From NCBI GenBank assembly GCA_027422505.1, contig JAPQWV010000409.1, forward strand, positions 186,001 through 250,000: a stretch of 64,000 nucleotides of DNA, given 5' to 3'. How positions within the stretch are numbered: the stretch's first letter is position 1; the number at the start of each line of letters is the position of its first letter. Below, piece after piece: positions 24,537 to 33,824 of this stretch. Under the pieces are notes generated by a model that saw only the letters and a list, made by a program, of their open reading frames with translations, ran no database searches and had not been told where the DNA came from. Position numbers and translations under genes: made by a program. The stretch is from Craterostigma plantagineum (Eukaryota > Streptophyta > Magnoliopsida > Lamiales > Linderniaceae).

Positions 24537-25069
24537 GATGTTCCAGGGTATGCACGGGATTGTTAAGAATGTAATGTGGGGAAAAGGAAAAACAAGGCAC
24601 ATCAGTTTGTATGGTATATCATCGGTTTATTTAAAACGACAACCCAACATCAAATGAAAGAGTTACTTTATCTAATTGGAAGTTTGCAGTATTAGTGAGC
24701 GGAGGTTGAATGACGTATGGGTTAAAAATAAGAATGTTAAAATAATATATAGAGAAAATAAGAATTTAAAAAGGTTAAGAAATCAAGCAAAATATGATTT
24801 AAAAAGAAAATATAGTAATCTTTTGCACGCGTGTTGCACGCTTGATGCAAAATTCGAATCCAGGATCAAATTGGTAATCATCTCTTGCAAAAAAAATAAT
24901 AACCCAAAGCCCGCAGCCCGAGCGGTCATGCCCGCTCCGGTCTTTCAAGGGTCACAAAGGTCTTACAATATAGGACACAGTGGCGCAACTACAGTAAAAA
25001 GGCATTTCGGTTCCTTAGTTATATAAGATTTAGCGCTCGCGCCCTTTCTCTGTCGTTCGAAAACACCAA
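24537..25069. other. Spacer at the left edge of the rearranged island
   Basis: AT-rich sequence without a recognisable gene. Near its end, TATATAAG (25020-25027) stands about 43 bases before the first of three repeated ATG-containing units, so this may be the original promoter of the gene fragment that follows. Confidence 0.45.
25020..25027 (+). promoter_or_regulatory. Possible TATA box of the left-arm gene fragment
   Basis: TATATAAG about 43 bases upstream of the first ATG at 25070, followed by CT-rich leader-like sequence. Confidence 0.4.
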
Positions 25070-25266
25070 ATGGCTTCGTTAAGCTCAGAATCGGATGCGG
25101 TTAGGATTACGTCAACTGAAAGCTCAGAATCACAGCAAATGGCTTCGTTAAGCTCAGAGTGGGGTTAGGGTTACGTCAACTGAAAGCTCCGAATCACAGC
25201 AAATGGCTTCGTTAAGCTCAGAATCGGATGGGGGTAGGATTACGGCACAACCATTGTTAACACTAA
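25070..25266 (+). repeat. Three tandem units each starting ATGGCTTCGTTAAGCTCAGA
   Basis: Units begin at 25070, 25139 and 25203 (69 and 64 bp apart). Each restarts with the same coding-like sequence (MASLSSE). Units 1 and 2 share one frame that ends at a TAG in unit 2. Only unit 3 reads on into the downstream exon. The repeat lies outside the inverted-repeat arms. Confidence 0.9.
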
Positions 25267-26455
25267 GCTCCGAATATCAGCGAGAATCGGAAGAAGTTAG
25301 GGTTACAAAAATGCAGAGGCTATTGGCGGAACTAAACGAGCAGTACGATGAACAAAAGCTTCTCGATCTGGAGATACTAATTGTCAACAGGTAATTTACA
25401 AATTTAATGAATCGTATAGATGAAGTTTAGGAATTTCATTTCTCTCTATTGATGTTATTTCGTTTTTAGTGCTGCATTTTCGGGATGTTATGGTTTGGAG
25501 ACACTGCTTACTATTCTGAACAGTGATGAAGTATTTCATTTACAAGTGATATGTGAGATTCTTCACCGATGCTTTGTAGCACACGTGCTCTTTCATGTGT
25601 TCACTTTGTGCTCATCTATTCCTTGTCTTAGTGGTCGAGGTCCTAATGCTGATGCAATAGCAGATTTGTTTTTAGAAATTGAGAGTAGTAAGGAACTTTC
25701 TTCTAAACTTGCAAGTAGTCCATAGCCATTCATAGATAGATTCCTAGTTTTAAATGGCCTTGCTGTGTCGGGAGCATTTGTTCATGGTGATCGGTATGTC
25801 CAAAAATTTGTACTTGAAATTCTACGCATAGTTCTAATAGTGCCGCGCACAATCCCTCTCCTCATTAACTTGGAGCTGCCGGAGGATGGTCGGAGTTTCC
25901 TAGGTCTAATATAGTATGAGGTGTCTGAAAGTGAATTTTTTTTGGAATAAAAAAATGTCACTTAATCTCGATCAATTTTCAGATGGTTGAACCAGCTCAG
26001 CTCTTATGGTAGATCTCATGCGCCCGATCCCAGAAGCGAATCAGTGTGAGGGCGTTGATAAGATAGCTAGACTAGCAGTTCGCCGGACTGGAGGAACAGG
26101 GACTGCTCGTAAGCTTTTATCATGAATTTGAAATGAAGAAACTAGCGCACTAGGCCGTGTGGTTGTGCGTAAACTATCTATCCGCGTGCTCTTAGTTTTG
26201 GCAAAAGACGCAGATATAGCTCGTGGGTTGAAAATTTGTAGGGTATGTTGATGCTTATAACTTTTTTTTTCTTTATTGGTCACTCATTTGCTTACTATGG
26301 TTCCGTTTTTTTCTTTTACCGTCTTAGCTTGAGGGCCGGCTATCAAAGGTTATTGAAGAAGCTACGAGGAAAAGTCAAATTGGTGAGGAACTACCAGAAC
26401 TTATGGAAGTGGCCAATGAGCTTAAAGAGGTGATATCAAGTGTTTTGGTGTTTGA
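25203..26455 (+). pseudogene. Unidentified gene fragment, left arm (sense)
   Basis: It opens MASLSSESDGG and encodes MQRLLAELNEQYDEQKLLDL up to a GT donor after 25391. A second exon-like stretch begins near 25471 and contains LETLLTILNSDEVFHLQV, LSGRGPNADAIADLFLE and a stop near 25723. Further exon-like pieces follow: MVDLMRPIPEANQCEGVDK (near 26012) is broken by a stop and frameshift, and LEGRLSKVIEEATRKSQIGE (near 26330) is intact. The helical, Leu-rich composition suggests an ARM/HEAT-type protein, but I do not recognise the family. Multiple stops and frameshifts relative to the right arm indicate a decayed copy. GT-AG-like boundaries are kept, so it was copied from genomic DNA rather than mRNA. 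Confidence 0.65.
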
Positions 26456-27755
26456 TATGGTTTTATTATCAAAATTCTATACGGGTTGCCAGTTATATGC
26501 TCCAGTCAAACACCAAAACACTTGAGATCACCTCTTTAAGCTCATTGGCCACTTCCATAGGTTCTGGTAGTTCCTCACCAATTTGACTTTTCCTCGTAGC
26601 TTCTTCAATAACCTTTGATAGCTGGCCCTCAAGCTAAGACGGTAAAAAAAAAAACGGAACCATAGTAAGCAAATGAGTGACCAATAAAGAAAAAAAGTTA
26701 TAAGCATCAACATACCCTACAAATTTTCAACCCACGAGATATATCTGCGTCTTTTGCCAAAACTAAGAGCACGCGGATAGATAGTTTACGCACAACCACG
26801 CGTCCTAGTGCGCTAGTTTCTTCATTTTCAAATTCATGACTTAAAAGCTTCCGAGCAGTCCTCGTTCCTCCAGTCCGGCGAACTGATAGTCTAGCTATCT
26901 TATCAACGCCCTCACATTGATTCGCTTCTGGGATCGGGCGCATGAGATCTACCATAAGAGCAACAGCTGGTTCAACTATCTGAAAATTGATCGAGATTAA
27001 GTGATATTTTTTTATTCCAAAAAAAAGATATGGTGGGACTTCATTCGAATTAGAAGATAGAGACTACCTTATAGTATTCACTTTCATACACCTCATACCA
27101 TATTAGACCTAGGAAACTCTGACCATCATCCGGCAACTCCAAGTTAATGAGGAGAGGGATTGCGCGGCACTGTTACAACTATGCGTAGAATTTCAAGTAC
27201 AAAGCTCTGGACATACCGGTCACCATGACAATGCTCCCGACACAGTTACAAGGCCATTTAAAGCTAGGATATATCTAGGAATGGCCATGGACTCCTTGCA
27301 AGTCTAGAAGAAAGTTCCTTACTACTCTCAATTTCTAAGAACAAACTGCTATTGCATCAGCATTAGGACCTCGACCACTAAGACAAGGAATAGATGAGCA
27401 CAAAGTGAACACATGAAAGAGCACGTGTGCTACAAAGCATCGGTGAAGAACCTCACATATCACTTGTAAATGAAATACTTCTCCATTGTACAGAATAGTA
27501 AGCAGTGTCTCCAGACCATTACCATTTCGAAATGCCTCAATAAATGCAGCACTAAAAACGAAATAACATTAATTAGAGAGAAATGAAATTCCTAAATTTT
27601 ATCTATACTATTCATCAAATTTGTAAATTACCTGTTGATAATTAGTATCTTCAGATCGAGAAGCTTTTGTTCATCGTACTGATCGTTTAGTTCCGCCAAT
27701 AGCCTCTGCATTTTTGTAACCCTAACTTCTTTCGATTCTGGCTAATATTCGGAGC
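25267..27755. repeat. Large inverted repeat (two arms of about 1.2 kb, 50-nt loop)
   Basis: Left arm 25267-26455 (1189 bp), spacer 26456-26505, right arm 26506-27755 (1250 bp) in reverse orientation. The match is visible at the loop (CAAGTGTTTTGGTGTTTGA against TCAAACACCAAAACACTTG) and at the outer end (GCTCCGAATAT against ATATTCGGAGC). Arms differ by scattered substitutions and small indels. Confidence 0.93.
26506..27755 (-). pseudogene. Unidentified gene fragment, right arm (antisense copy)
   Basis: This is the mirror copy of the left-arm fragment and is better preserved in places. The minus strand keeps an open stretch at 26707-26955 (starting MVDLMRPIPEANQCEG and continuing through TARKLLSHEFENEETSALGR), where the left arm has a frameshift and stop. 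The exon around 27300-27560 reads LETLLTILYNGEVFHLQV and CFVAHVLFHVFTLCSS, but a base lost after ADAIA breaks frame. The first exon is truncated at 27755, just short of the repeated start units present on the left arm. No family recognised. Confidence 0.65.
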
Positions 27756-27758
27756 ATT

Positions 27759-27822
27759 TCGTTTCAAAATTCATTACCATTACACACGAAGCCAATGCTT
27801 AGAATAAATAACCTATACGATC
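27759..27822. other. 64-bp junction insert matching 34059-34122
   Basis: Between the outer end of the right arm and the duplicated segment lies a 64-bp patch that matches 34059-34122 in the same orientation with two mismatches (includes ATTACCATTACACACGAAGC). Flanks on neither side match the other locus, so this is a short templated filler. Confidence 0.88.
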
Positions 27823-28272
27823 AACTGCGTGGTTTTTGTCCTCCTCGCGACCGTCCTCCTCCACCATAACCTCGGATATATCATCGAAATTCTCCTCCAA
27901 GGCACTAACTACACCAGAGCCCACTTCAATTTCAGAGCAAGAAGACCCCAATGACTCCTCTTGTCCACTATATTTGTCAAAGACCGCTTCTTTTCTCTCG
28001 TTATTATCAGAGAAACTCATACCCATCTCGTTATCCCCATCCAAAGAGCGTTCGCTGCTGCTAGAATCCGACAAAAGCTCTGCCGACGCCTTAGGAAGGA
28101 AGCGGTCAGGATCCTCGTCTACGCGTTTAGAAGGGTCTTCTGCGAAATAATTTTCCTCCAATAAGCCGCCGAGTTCGATCTCATCGGAGGAGTTGAGTGG
28201 GGTGGACTCCGAGTCCGAGCTGGAGTTAATAACCTCCCAATCTTGAAATTCGTCCGAGGCAACGGCGTCCAT
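27799..28272 (-). pseudogene. Truncated duplicate of the upstream membrane-protein gene
   Basis: An open frame of 157 codons starts with the same MDAVASDEFQDWEVI as the gene at 23179-24206 and is almost identical through EEDKNHAVD. It then reads into the filler DNA (RIGYLF, stop). The copy lacks the membrane span and the second exon, so any product would be a soluble acidic fragment. One visible coding change is GSGKVSA to GSGVVSA. The start codon and about 330 bp of upstream DNA were copied too, so expression is possible, but function is doubtful. Confidence 0.75.
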
Positions 28273-28769
28273 TAATGTAAAATAAGAAAGGAAGAAGATG
28301 AAAAACGAGACAAAAAAATTGGAAACTGTGTCAGAGAATGCTGAGGTTCCACGTTCACCGTCTTCTAGACGAGAAAATGGATATTTAGATGAGGAGCGAT
28401 AGTAGAGTCTAACACGTGGAATATTATACTATATATATTCCGCAAATTGATGTAGTATATCGAACGAGATCATCTGTCCCAATAGATGTCTCAATGTGTG
28501 TACCCACTAAGTAATTAGTATTTTTTATTTAATTAAAATACGACAAATAAGCAAATCCATTAAATGGTACATACAAGGGTACATGTATTGGGACAGATGA
28601 TCTCGTCCGGTAGTATATAGGGAGTAAATACTAAATTACAATGAGGAAACGTAGTATAGTAGCTTCCTAAATCCCAAAACATAATTTAATTCACAGCCAA
28701 ACCTAGCAATCACTCTACACATCCATTACCCGTTGTAAAATTGCAATACCACATGGTAAAATGACGTAA
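27821..28769. repeat. Duplicated segment, second copy (carries a MITE)
   Basis: Direct-orientation copy of 23755-24536. It is longer because of a 149-bp MITE plus its 9-bp target duplication. Similarity stops after ATGACGTAA on the right. Confidence 0.93.
28461..28609. mobile_element. 149-bp MITE with 23-bp terminal inverted repeats and 9-bp target-site duplication
   Basis: Left terminus begins CGAACGAGATCATCTGTCCC and the right terminus is its inverse with one mismatch in 23 bases. Both flanks carry GTAGTATAT (28452-28460 and 28610-28618). The unduplicated locus near 24376 has a single GTAGTATAT, an empty site. A 9-bp target duplication points to a Mutator-like family (8 bp, hAT, cannot be fully excluded). 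It has no coding capacity. Confidence 0.92.
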
Positions 28770-29320
28770 TGAACTGCTTGGGAGTTGGGACCGTGTCTAA
28801 TCTTCCTAATTGCTCTTTAATGTCTCTCTATAACGGCAAAATAAAGGTGAGTTTAATGCAACTTTTATGGTAGGGACACGAATAAATGGGTGCGCAGACA
28901 TCAGGAAACCCTTTGCCTTTTGGGTCCGGGCAAAGAAAAGCATATATTCAGATGCCCAAATGAAAATCGTAGGTTCATTAGTTCAACAGGGGAAGGACAT
29001 CATGCGAAGGCTCATTGTCGTCCACACAGAGTTCTATGGCCTAATTCAAAAGTTTTAACTTTTTCTCTCGAACGCTGAGAGTAGAAGTTGTAGAATTTTG
29101 TTTTGAAGGTGTAATAAGATTCCTAAACATGAGATTCGGGAAATACTAAATTAGGGGAGCTATGTTCACTTGATTATGTATGGGACGGGGAACACTTCGG
29201 ATCAGAGAAGAACCTCGATATAGTTTCAGCATTTTATACAAACCCAACCACATCTCCAGTAAATACAAGCATAACACAGGAGATACGAAAAATCCGTAGT
29301 AACCAAAAACCTCGATTATA
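28770..29320. other. Spacer inside the rearranged island
   Basis: Open frames of about 60 codons occur near 28870-29080 on two overlapping frames, but nothing in them is recognisable. No other feature. Confidence 0.4.
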
Positions 29321-30706
29321 ACCTGTAAAATCCAAAGCTGTTGGTCGAAGTTGAAAAGTTGGGCGGGCCAGCCCATCCGGCCCAGATTGAGTGGGCTGCC
29401 CGAAGTTGTATGGGCCGGGTTGGGCTGGCCCAAAGTTGTATGGGCTAATGATATGTAAGCCCTAGCCCAAAGAACAGTGGGTTGGGCCAACCCGGCCCTA
29501 GCCCATAGGGCTTATGTTTTTTTTTATAATAATATAATATTAAATTATAATTTAAATAATATTAAAATAATATCAAAATATAGATTAAATAATATTAAAT
29601 TAATACAAATAATATATAAAATTATAATTTACATAATATTTATAATAAAAATATATTCAAATTTATATATTATATTTAAAATGTTATTTTTTAAAAAAAA
29701 AGTAAGGGTGGAGAATCCCCGCGGGGACGGGGGCGATTTCGTCCCTGATTGCATCGCGGGGACGGGGACAGGGATTAGAACCCCGCCCCCGCCCCGTTGC
29801 CGTCCCTAATCTTCGTGTACTGCTAATTCAAGAAATAAACAAAGAAGTACACTCTTAATTCAAGAAATAAACAAAGTAAAGAGCTTCATTCATATGACAT
29901 ATATATCAAAGCAATAGCAATGTAACATCCCAAAAGAGAACATAAAAGTAGTAATTAATCAGTTGAATCTTGCACAGATGCTTGCATTACGATATTAATT
30001 GAGTGATTAAGGCAAAGGCAGAGACTATCATCAGTAGATTAGTCCAGTGTGTATATCGATAGAGATTCTTCTTAATACTCAACGAAGTGCAACAGATGAT
30101 CTCACGCTCAAAAACAGAACCAAACCACAAATCCAAATCAGTACCTAAACAAGACAAGAACAATCGAAATCATTATCACTGGGCAAAGACAGAAAATCGA
30201 AACACAAAACCACATGCCATTTACGAACTAGAACACAAATTGCAGATAAAGCCCGTATAAGAAACGACAGATCCGCCACAAAACACCAAATCACCGAGAT
30301 TACCTTAGCTCCAAGCCGTTGATAACTTGATAGAGACAAACCTAACAACAATTGTATGACGAGAATCGAAGATTGTACACCGGCGGAGAAGATTGCAAGA
30401 GATGAATGGGAATAGAAAAGTTAGGTCTGATATGCTAATTTGGGGTGTTTAGTAAAATTGGAATTTAGACAAACGGGCTAATTTTAGCCCAAAACCCATC
30501 GGGTTTTTAGGCCCGCGGCCCACTAACCCAGCGGGCCTGGTGGGTCGGGCCAATAGGCCCAATATAGTTTTAGGATACCCAAATATAGGCTCATATCAAA
30601 CTTTTTTGGGCGGAATGGGCTGGCCCATGGACTCAGACCCAAACTTTCACCTCTAGTGAAGCTTCGTAAGGAGAAAGCATACTCGTCGGATCTCAAATTA
30701 GCTCCC
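29321..30706 (-). pseudogene. SCYL2 exon 5 fragment, split by an insertion
   Basis: 29321-29347 matches SCYL2 20706-20732, which spans the exon 5 splice donor. 30657-30706 continues the match (20733 onward: TGAAGCTTC ... AGAAAGCAT ... AATTAGCTCCCT) with more divergence. Together they are about 77 bp of SCYL2 including intron bases, so the copy came from genomic DNA. It could alternatively come from a SCYL2 paralog outside the window. Confidence 0.75.
29348..30656. mobile_element. Non-autonomous hAT-like element (about 1.3 kb)
   Basis: It sits exactly between two adjoining halves of the SCYL2 fragment. Its ends are imperfect inverted repeats: the right end inverted reads CTAGAGGTGAAAGTTTGGG then GGGCCAGCCCATTCCGCCCA; the left end reads GAAGTTGAAAAGTTGGGC then GGGCCAGCCCATCCGGCCCA. 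Such G/C-rich subterminal GGGCC repeats are common in plant hAT-like elements. The inside holds a GC-rich GGGGACGGGG stretch (29720-29790), possibly a nested element end, AT-rich filler, and a 20-bp direct repeat (about 29824 and 29856). No transposase frame was recognised, and no clean target duplication is visible. Confidence 0.65.
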
Positions 30707-31903
30707 TTGCTTGCAACTGGACATTACACTATTCTCTAACCAAGCAAAAGATAAAGACATGGATGGAACATGAGAGTCTGTGAATGCGATCGTACAGCGA
30801 GTGGAATTGAATTTGGGCGATTTTCATAAGCATTTGGCGAAGGAGGCGGGAAATGTCATGCGACAAAGCCCCAGCCCAGTCGATCTCAGCCCGAGCTATT
30901 AAATGGGCTCAGTCAGCTCTATTACAGCCCGTCCTACCATACCATGTATGTTCAAAAGGGCGTGTACGTGTGTGTAACTAATAATAAGTGAAATGGATAG
31001 ACAATAACACTTTGGTCCCAAAGAAAGACTATTATTAAAACACTTGCTGGCTATGGATGTTTACATTACGAAGAAGACAAGAGGCATCCCAACCACGTGA
31101 AACACATCATGTACTTGTTTTATCTATTTCAATTTTCAGCCCATTTCACGTGAAATTCCACGCGTCTCCTTTTTTTTTCTCATATATTCCATCTTCGATG
31201 GAGCTTTTGCCGTCGTTCCTTAGATAGGGTTGGTACGGAGATGCAAAGATTCACTAGCTAATTATCATGACCAATCATCTAGAAAATTTTCTCGGCGCGA
31301 CATAAAAACGTCTTCTTTATTCGATCTCGCATCAGTCAAAATCTCGTTTAAATGACTAGAGATTTCTTGTCACATAGTGCATTTGTTACGAGCCACATAT
31401 ACATGTGTATGTATGCATGATATTTATATATATTACGTACGTACGACGAATGATATATTTTTTTTCGTTTAATTAAGTCGGTGCACACATGTAGAGGGTC
31501 GAATTATGTTTCTCTCGTGTCGTTTCTTATTGCTTGCTTATTCGACTAGCTCGATGGACCCTAGATTGAATACAATAGCTTTAAAACATCCTAGGACGAC
31601 GTTTGAGAAACATACAATAATTGAGAGAGTTGGGTTTAATTCGTAAATAGGAAACATAAACCAAAAAAAAAAATACATGATGACTCTTGAAAGAAAGACG
31701 AGGTACTTACTTACTGTCTTTATACCCGTGCATCATGAGATAGGGGACAAACCACATGCATGGGTATAGGATAAAAAACTAAAAGGTTGTCCACTTACAA
31801 GAGATGAACTAAACCCTATAAATAATTGATTAGTGGGAGGCATACACGTACGGTGTACAGTTGCTGGATATTGAGTATTCATTCTCAAATGGTCATATAT
31901 ATA
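30707..31903. other. Intergenic region downstream of the FPF1-like gene
   Basis: AT-rich and without recognisable genes or RNAs. Contains the 3' side of the FPF1-like gene. Confidence 0.45.
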
Positions 31904-32239
31904 TTATATATCACGGACATGGAAGACGTTTGGATTCTTGACGACAACATCGTACATGTAAATGGAGTTGAACTTTGCGAAATCTCTGGGGAGAGAGATG
32001 AGATCAATGGAAGAGTGTTTGTGGAACTGAATGAGATCAGTTTGATCTCCGCCGTAGTACCTCTCCCAGCCCAGGCCACGCAGGACACAGTCAAGAGATG
32101 CATAGGATGACATGGCTTGTCCAGTTGGCAAGTGAACCAACACCTTCCTTTTCTTATTCGAGGACGATTCATCAGCTTGAGAAGGGTTTTCCACGAGCTG
32201 CATCACTCCGTTACTCTTGAATACCCAAACTCCCGACAT
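31904..32239 (-). CDS. Flowering-promoting factor 1-like protein
   Basis: Intronless frame of 111 aa, the standard size of FPF1/FLP proteins. Family blocks are MSGVWVFKSNGVMQLVENP at the N-terminus, KRKVLVHLPTGQAMSSYASL, LGWERYYGG, LIQFHKHSSIDLISLPRDF and YDVVVKNPNVFHVRD at the end. FPF1-like proteins are small plant proteins that influence flowering time and gibberellin-related growth; no catalytic activity is known. The Ser/Asn-rich loop ADESSSNKKRK replaces the variable region found between the first two blocks in other members. The call is secure at family level; the paralog is not determined. Confidence 0.95.
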   Translation of the reverse strand: MSGVWVFKSNGVMQLVENPSQADESSSNKKRKVLVHLPTGQAMSSYASLDCVLRGLGWERYYGGDQTDLIQFHKHSSIDLISLPRDFAKFNSIYMYDVVVKNPNVFHVRDI

Positions 32240-32549
32240 GATATTTTCTTTTTATATACTTATGATCGATAGAAACTCAATGAGCCGACGAATGTGTGTG
32301 TTATTGGTAGGCGAGATTGCTTATTTGAAAAAGTATGTTAAGATGGGAAGAAAATGAGGAACAGGAGAGGGGTATATATATGCATGCGCGATGGGAGAAA
32401 TAGCAAGAGCGAAGTTGCGGACCCTCCATATGAAAGAGATGTTTGACTCTCTCGCTCCTTTATACATGGTTTTTAAAGAAAAACTAAATACTGTGGGGTT
32501 TAATTGTTTCTTTGTTTCTTTTTTAAAGAGATGTGTGGATCATGTTTGA

Positions 32550-32585
<36 letters not shown>

Positions 32586-33524
32586 TTCTTTTTTAGTTTA
32601 CTGGATCGAATGGCGGCGAAGAGTATTTGATAGGACTAGAAAAGTAGCAGGACCACGTCAACCTTTTCATGCATGGGCTATATATGGTATCATAGTTGTT
32701 TCAACTATATATATATAGAGAAGAGTAGTGAAAGTAGTAATGGTATCTCTTCACATGTTCATCACATGGAGGTGGTCTAATAATGGTCCTCCCCTTATGA
32801 TTTTCTCGGCGCACATATTCGGCTTTTCATCTTACTCGGCAGCACCCCAAAGTTAGGGATTATGTCCCTTTTCGTACCAATCATGGATATTCATAACATC
32901 GTATACATACACTCTTCCATCTAACAGAGTATTACACCCACAATAAATGTGCTCAAATATGCGTGTGTGCTTGTGCGTCTGTGTTTTGTTATTTTAATCC
33001 TCTCAATCGACATGCAGTGTTCTTTGGTATGATTCGCTTTTTGTTAGGAAGTCGTCTAATTCAGAAGTCAGAACAAGAATAAAGCCGCGCGCATGTATAT
33101 ATTTCTTTCAGTTCTTCGAGTTCGCCCTCCTTTTGCATCAATATCCCATGCAATCCATTCAAGATTCCTCACCAACTAACTTATTCATAGATATCCAAAT
33201 ATGATGAGTTCTTATGCTATAATAAACTGAAAAACTACTTTGAAGTTCGATGATCTAACTTCCGACAACTAATTAACATGAGAAACCTCATAGAGTTCCA
33301 TCCCGATTTGAGATGATACAGATTTTTACTCATTCAAGCAACTTGAGAAATGGGAGGTACAGATCCTACTATCAATGAATCGTGTAAAGACATAAAATTT
33401 CATAGTTTTAAGGTATATATAGACCTCTAACTGCAATTACGATACTCTATTTTCTTTGTATGAATGAAGGTAAAAAAGAATCGAAATCGACACAACATAC
33501 CCTCCAAAAGCTGGCCGCCGACTA
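32240..33524. other. Intergenic region, FPF1-like promoter side
   Basis: Contains a TATATATA at 32373-32380, about 135 bases upstream of the FPF1-like ATG on the minus strand, a TC microsatellite (32551-32590) and a short AT repeat near 32708-32718. No coding sequence recognised. Confidence 0.45.
32551..32590. repeat. (TC)n microsatellite
   Basis: About 40 bases of TC repeat with two TTTC interruptions. Confidence 0.92.
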
Positions 33525-33824
33525 CTAAGATTTCTTCGCCTGAGACGAAGAGCCTTCCACGTTCAAATTCACCAATCCAACGGTGGCGGGACTTTTCAGC
33601 TGATCAAGCTGCTTCTTCCCAAGCCTCAGCAAATATTCAATGTACAGAAAATTCTTACGATCGACTTGGTATGAGTTGCGCCTGAACTCTGCTGACACTA
33701 TCGACTCGATTTTACTGCGTTCCTCGGGCGGTTTGGAACGAGCTGCACGCAAGAATCCTCTGTACAGAGCAAACACTTGCTTCTGCATCCCCGAAAGCCT
33801 GCTGGGATTTCTTGAACTCCCCAT
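33525..33824 (-). CDS. SDHAF1: Succinate dehydrogenase assembly factor 1 (LYR-motif protein)
   Basis: Single coding exon, 99 aa. SDHAF1 is a mitochondrial LYR protein that guides Fe-S cluster transfer into the SDH2 subunit of complex II. The Complex1_LYR domain starts at LSGMQKQVFALYRGFLRAAR with the L-Y-R tripeptide near residues 20-22. It continues through SKIESIVSAEFRRNSYQVDRKNF and IEYLLRLGKKQLDQLKSP, the block used for SDH2 binding in the family. The start is the ATG at 33824, directly before MGSSRNPSRLSG. The 5' leader may be spliced upstream, but that is not certain. Confidence 0.92.
   Translation of the reverse strand: MGSSRNPSRLSGMQKQVFALYRGFLRAARSKPPEERSKIESIVSAEFRRNSYQVDRKNFLYIEYLLRLGKKQLDQLKSPATVGLVNLNVEGSSSQAKKS

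Noticed and set aside
24676..25026. 116-codon Lys/Asn-rich frame before the repeated start units
   Set aside because: Composition follows the AT-rich DNA and no family is recognisable; the second half overlaps the putative promoter.
25070..25266. CRISPR-like array
   Set aside because: Only three imperfect adjacent units without spacers, in plant nuclear DNA; this is a tandem duplication.
28867..29078. Two overlapping frames of about 60 codons inside the island
   Set aside because: Neither contains a recognisable motif or splice-linked continuation. They could be part of another captured fragment, but this cannot be supported.
29348..30656. Search for transposase, reverse transcriptase or other autonomous element coding sequence
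   Set aside because: No catalytic motif of a transposase, integrase or reverse transcriptase was seen here or elsewhere in the window; the element looks non-autonomous.
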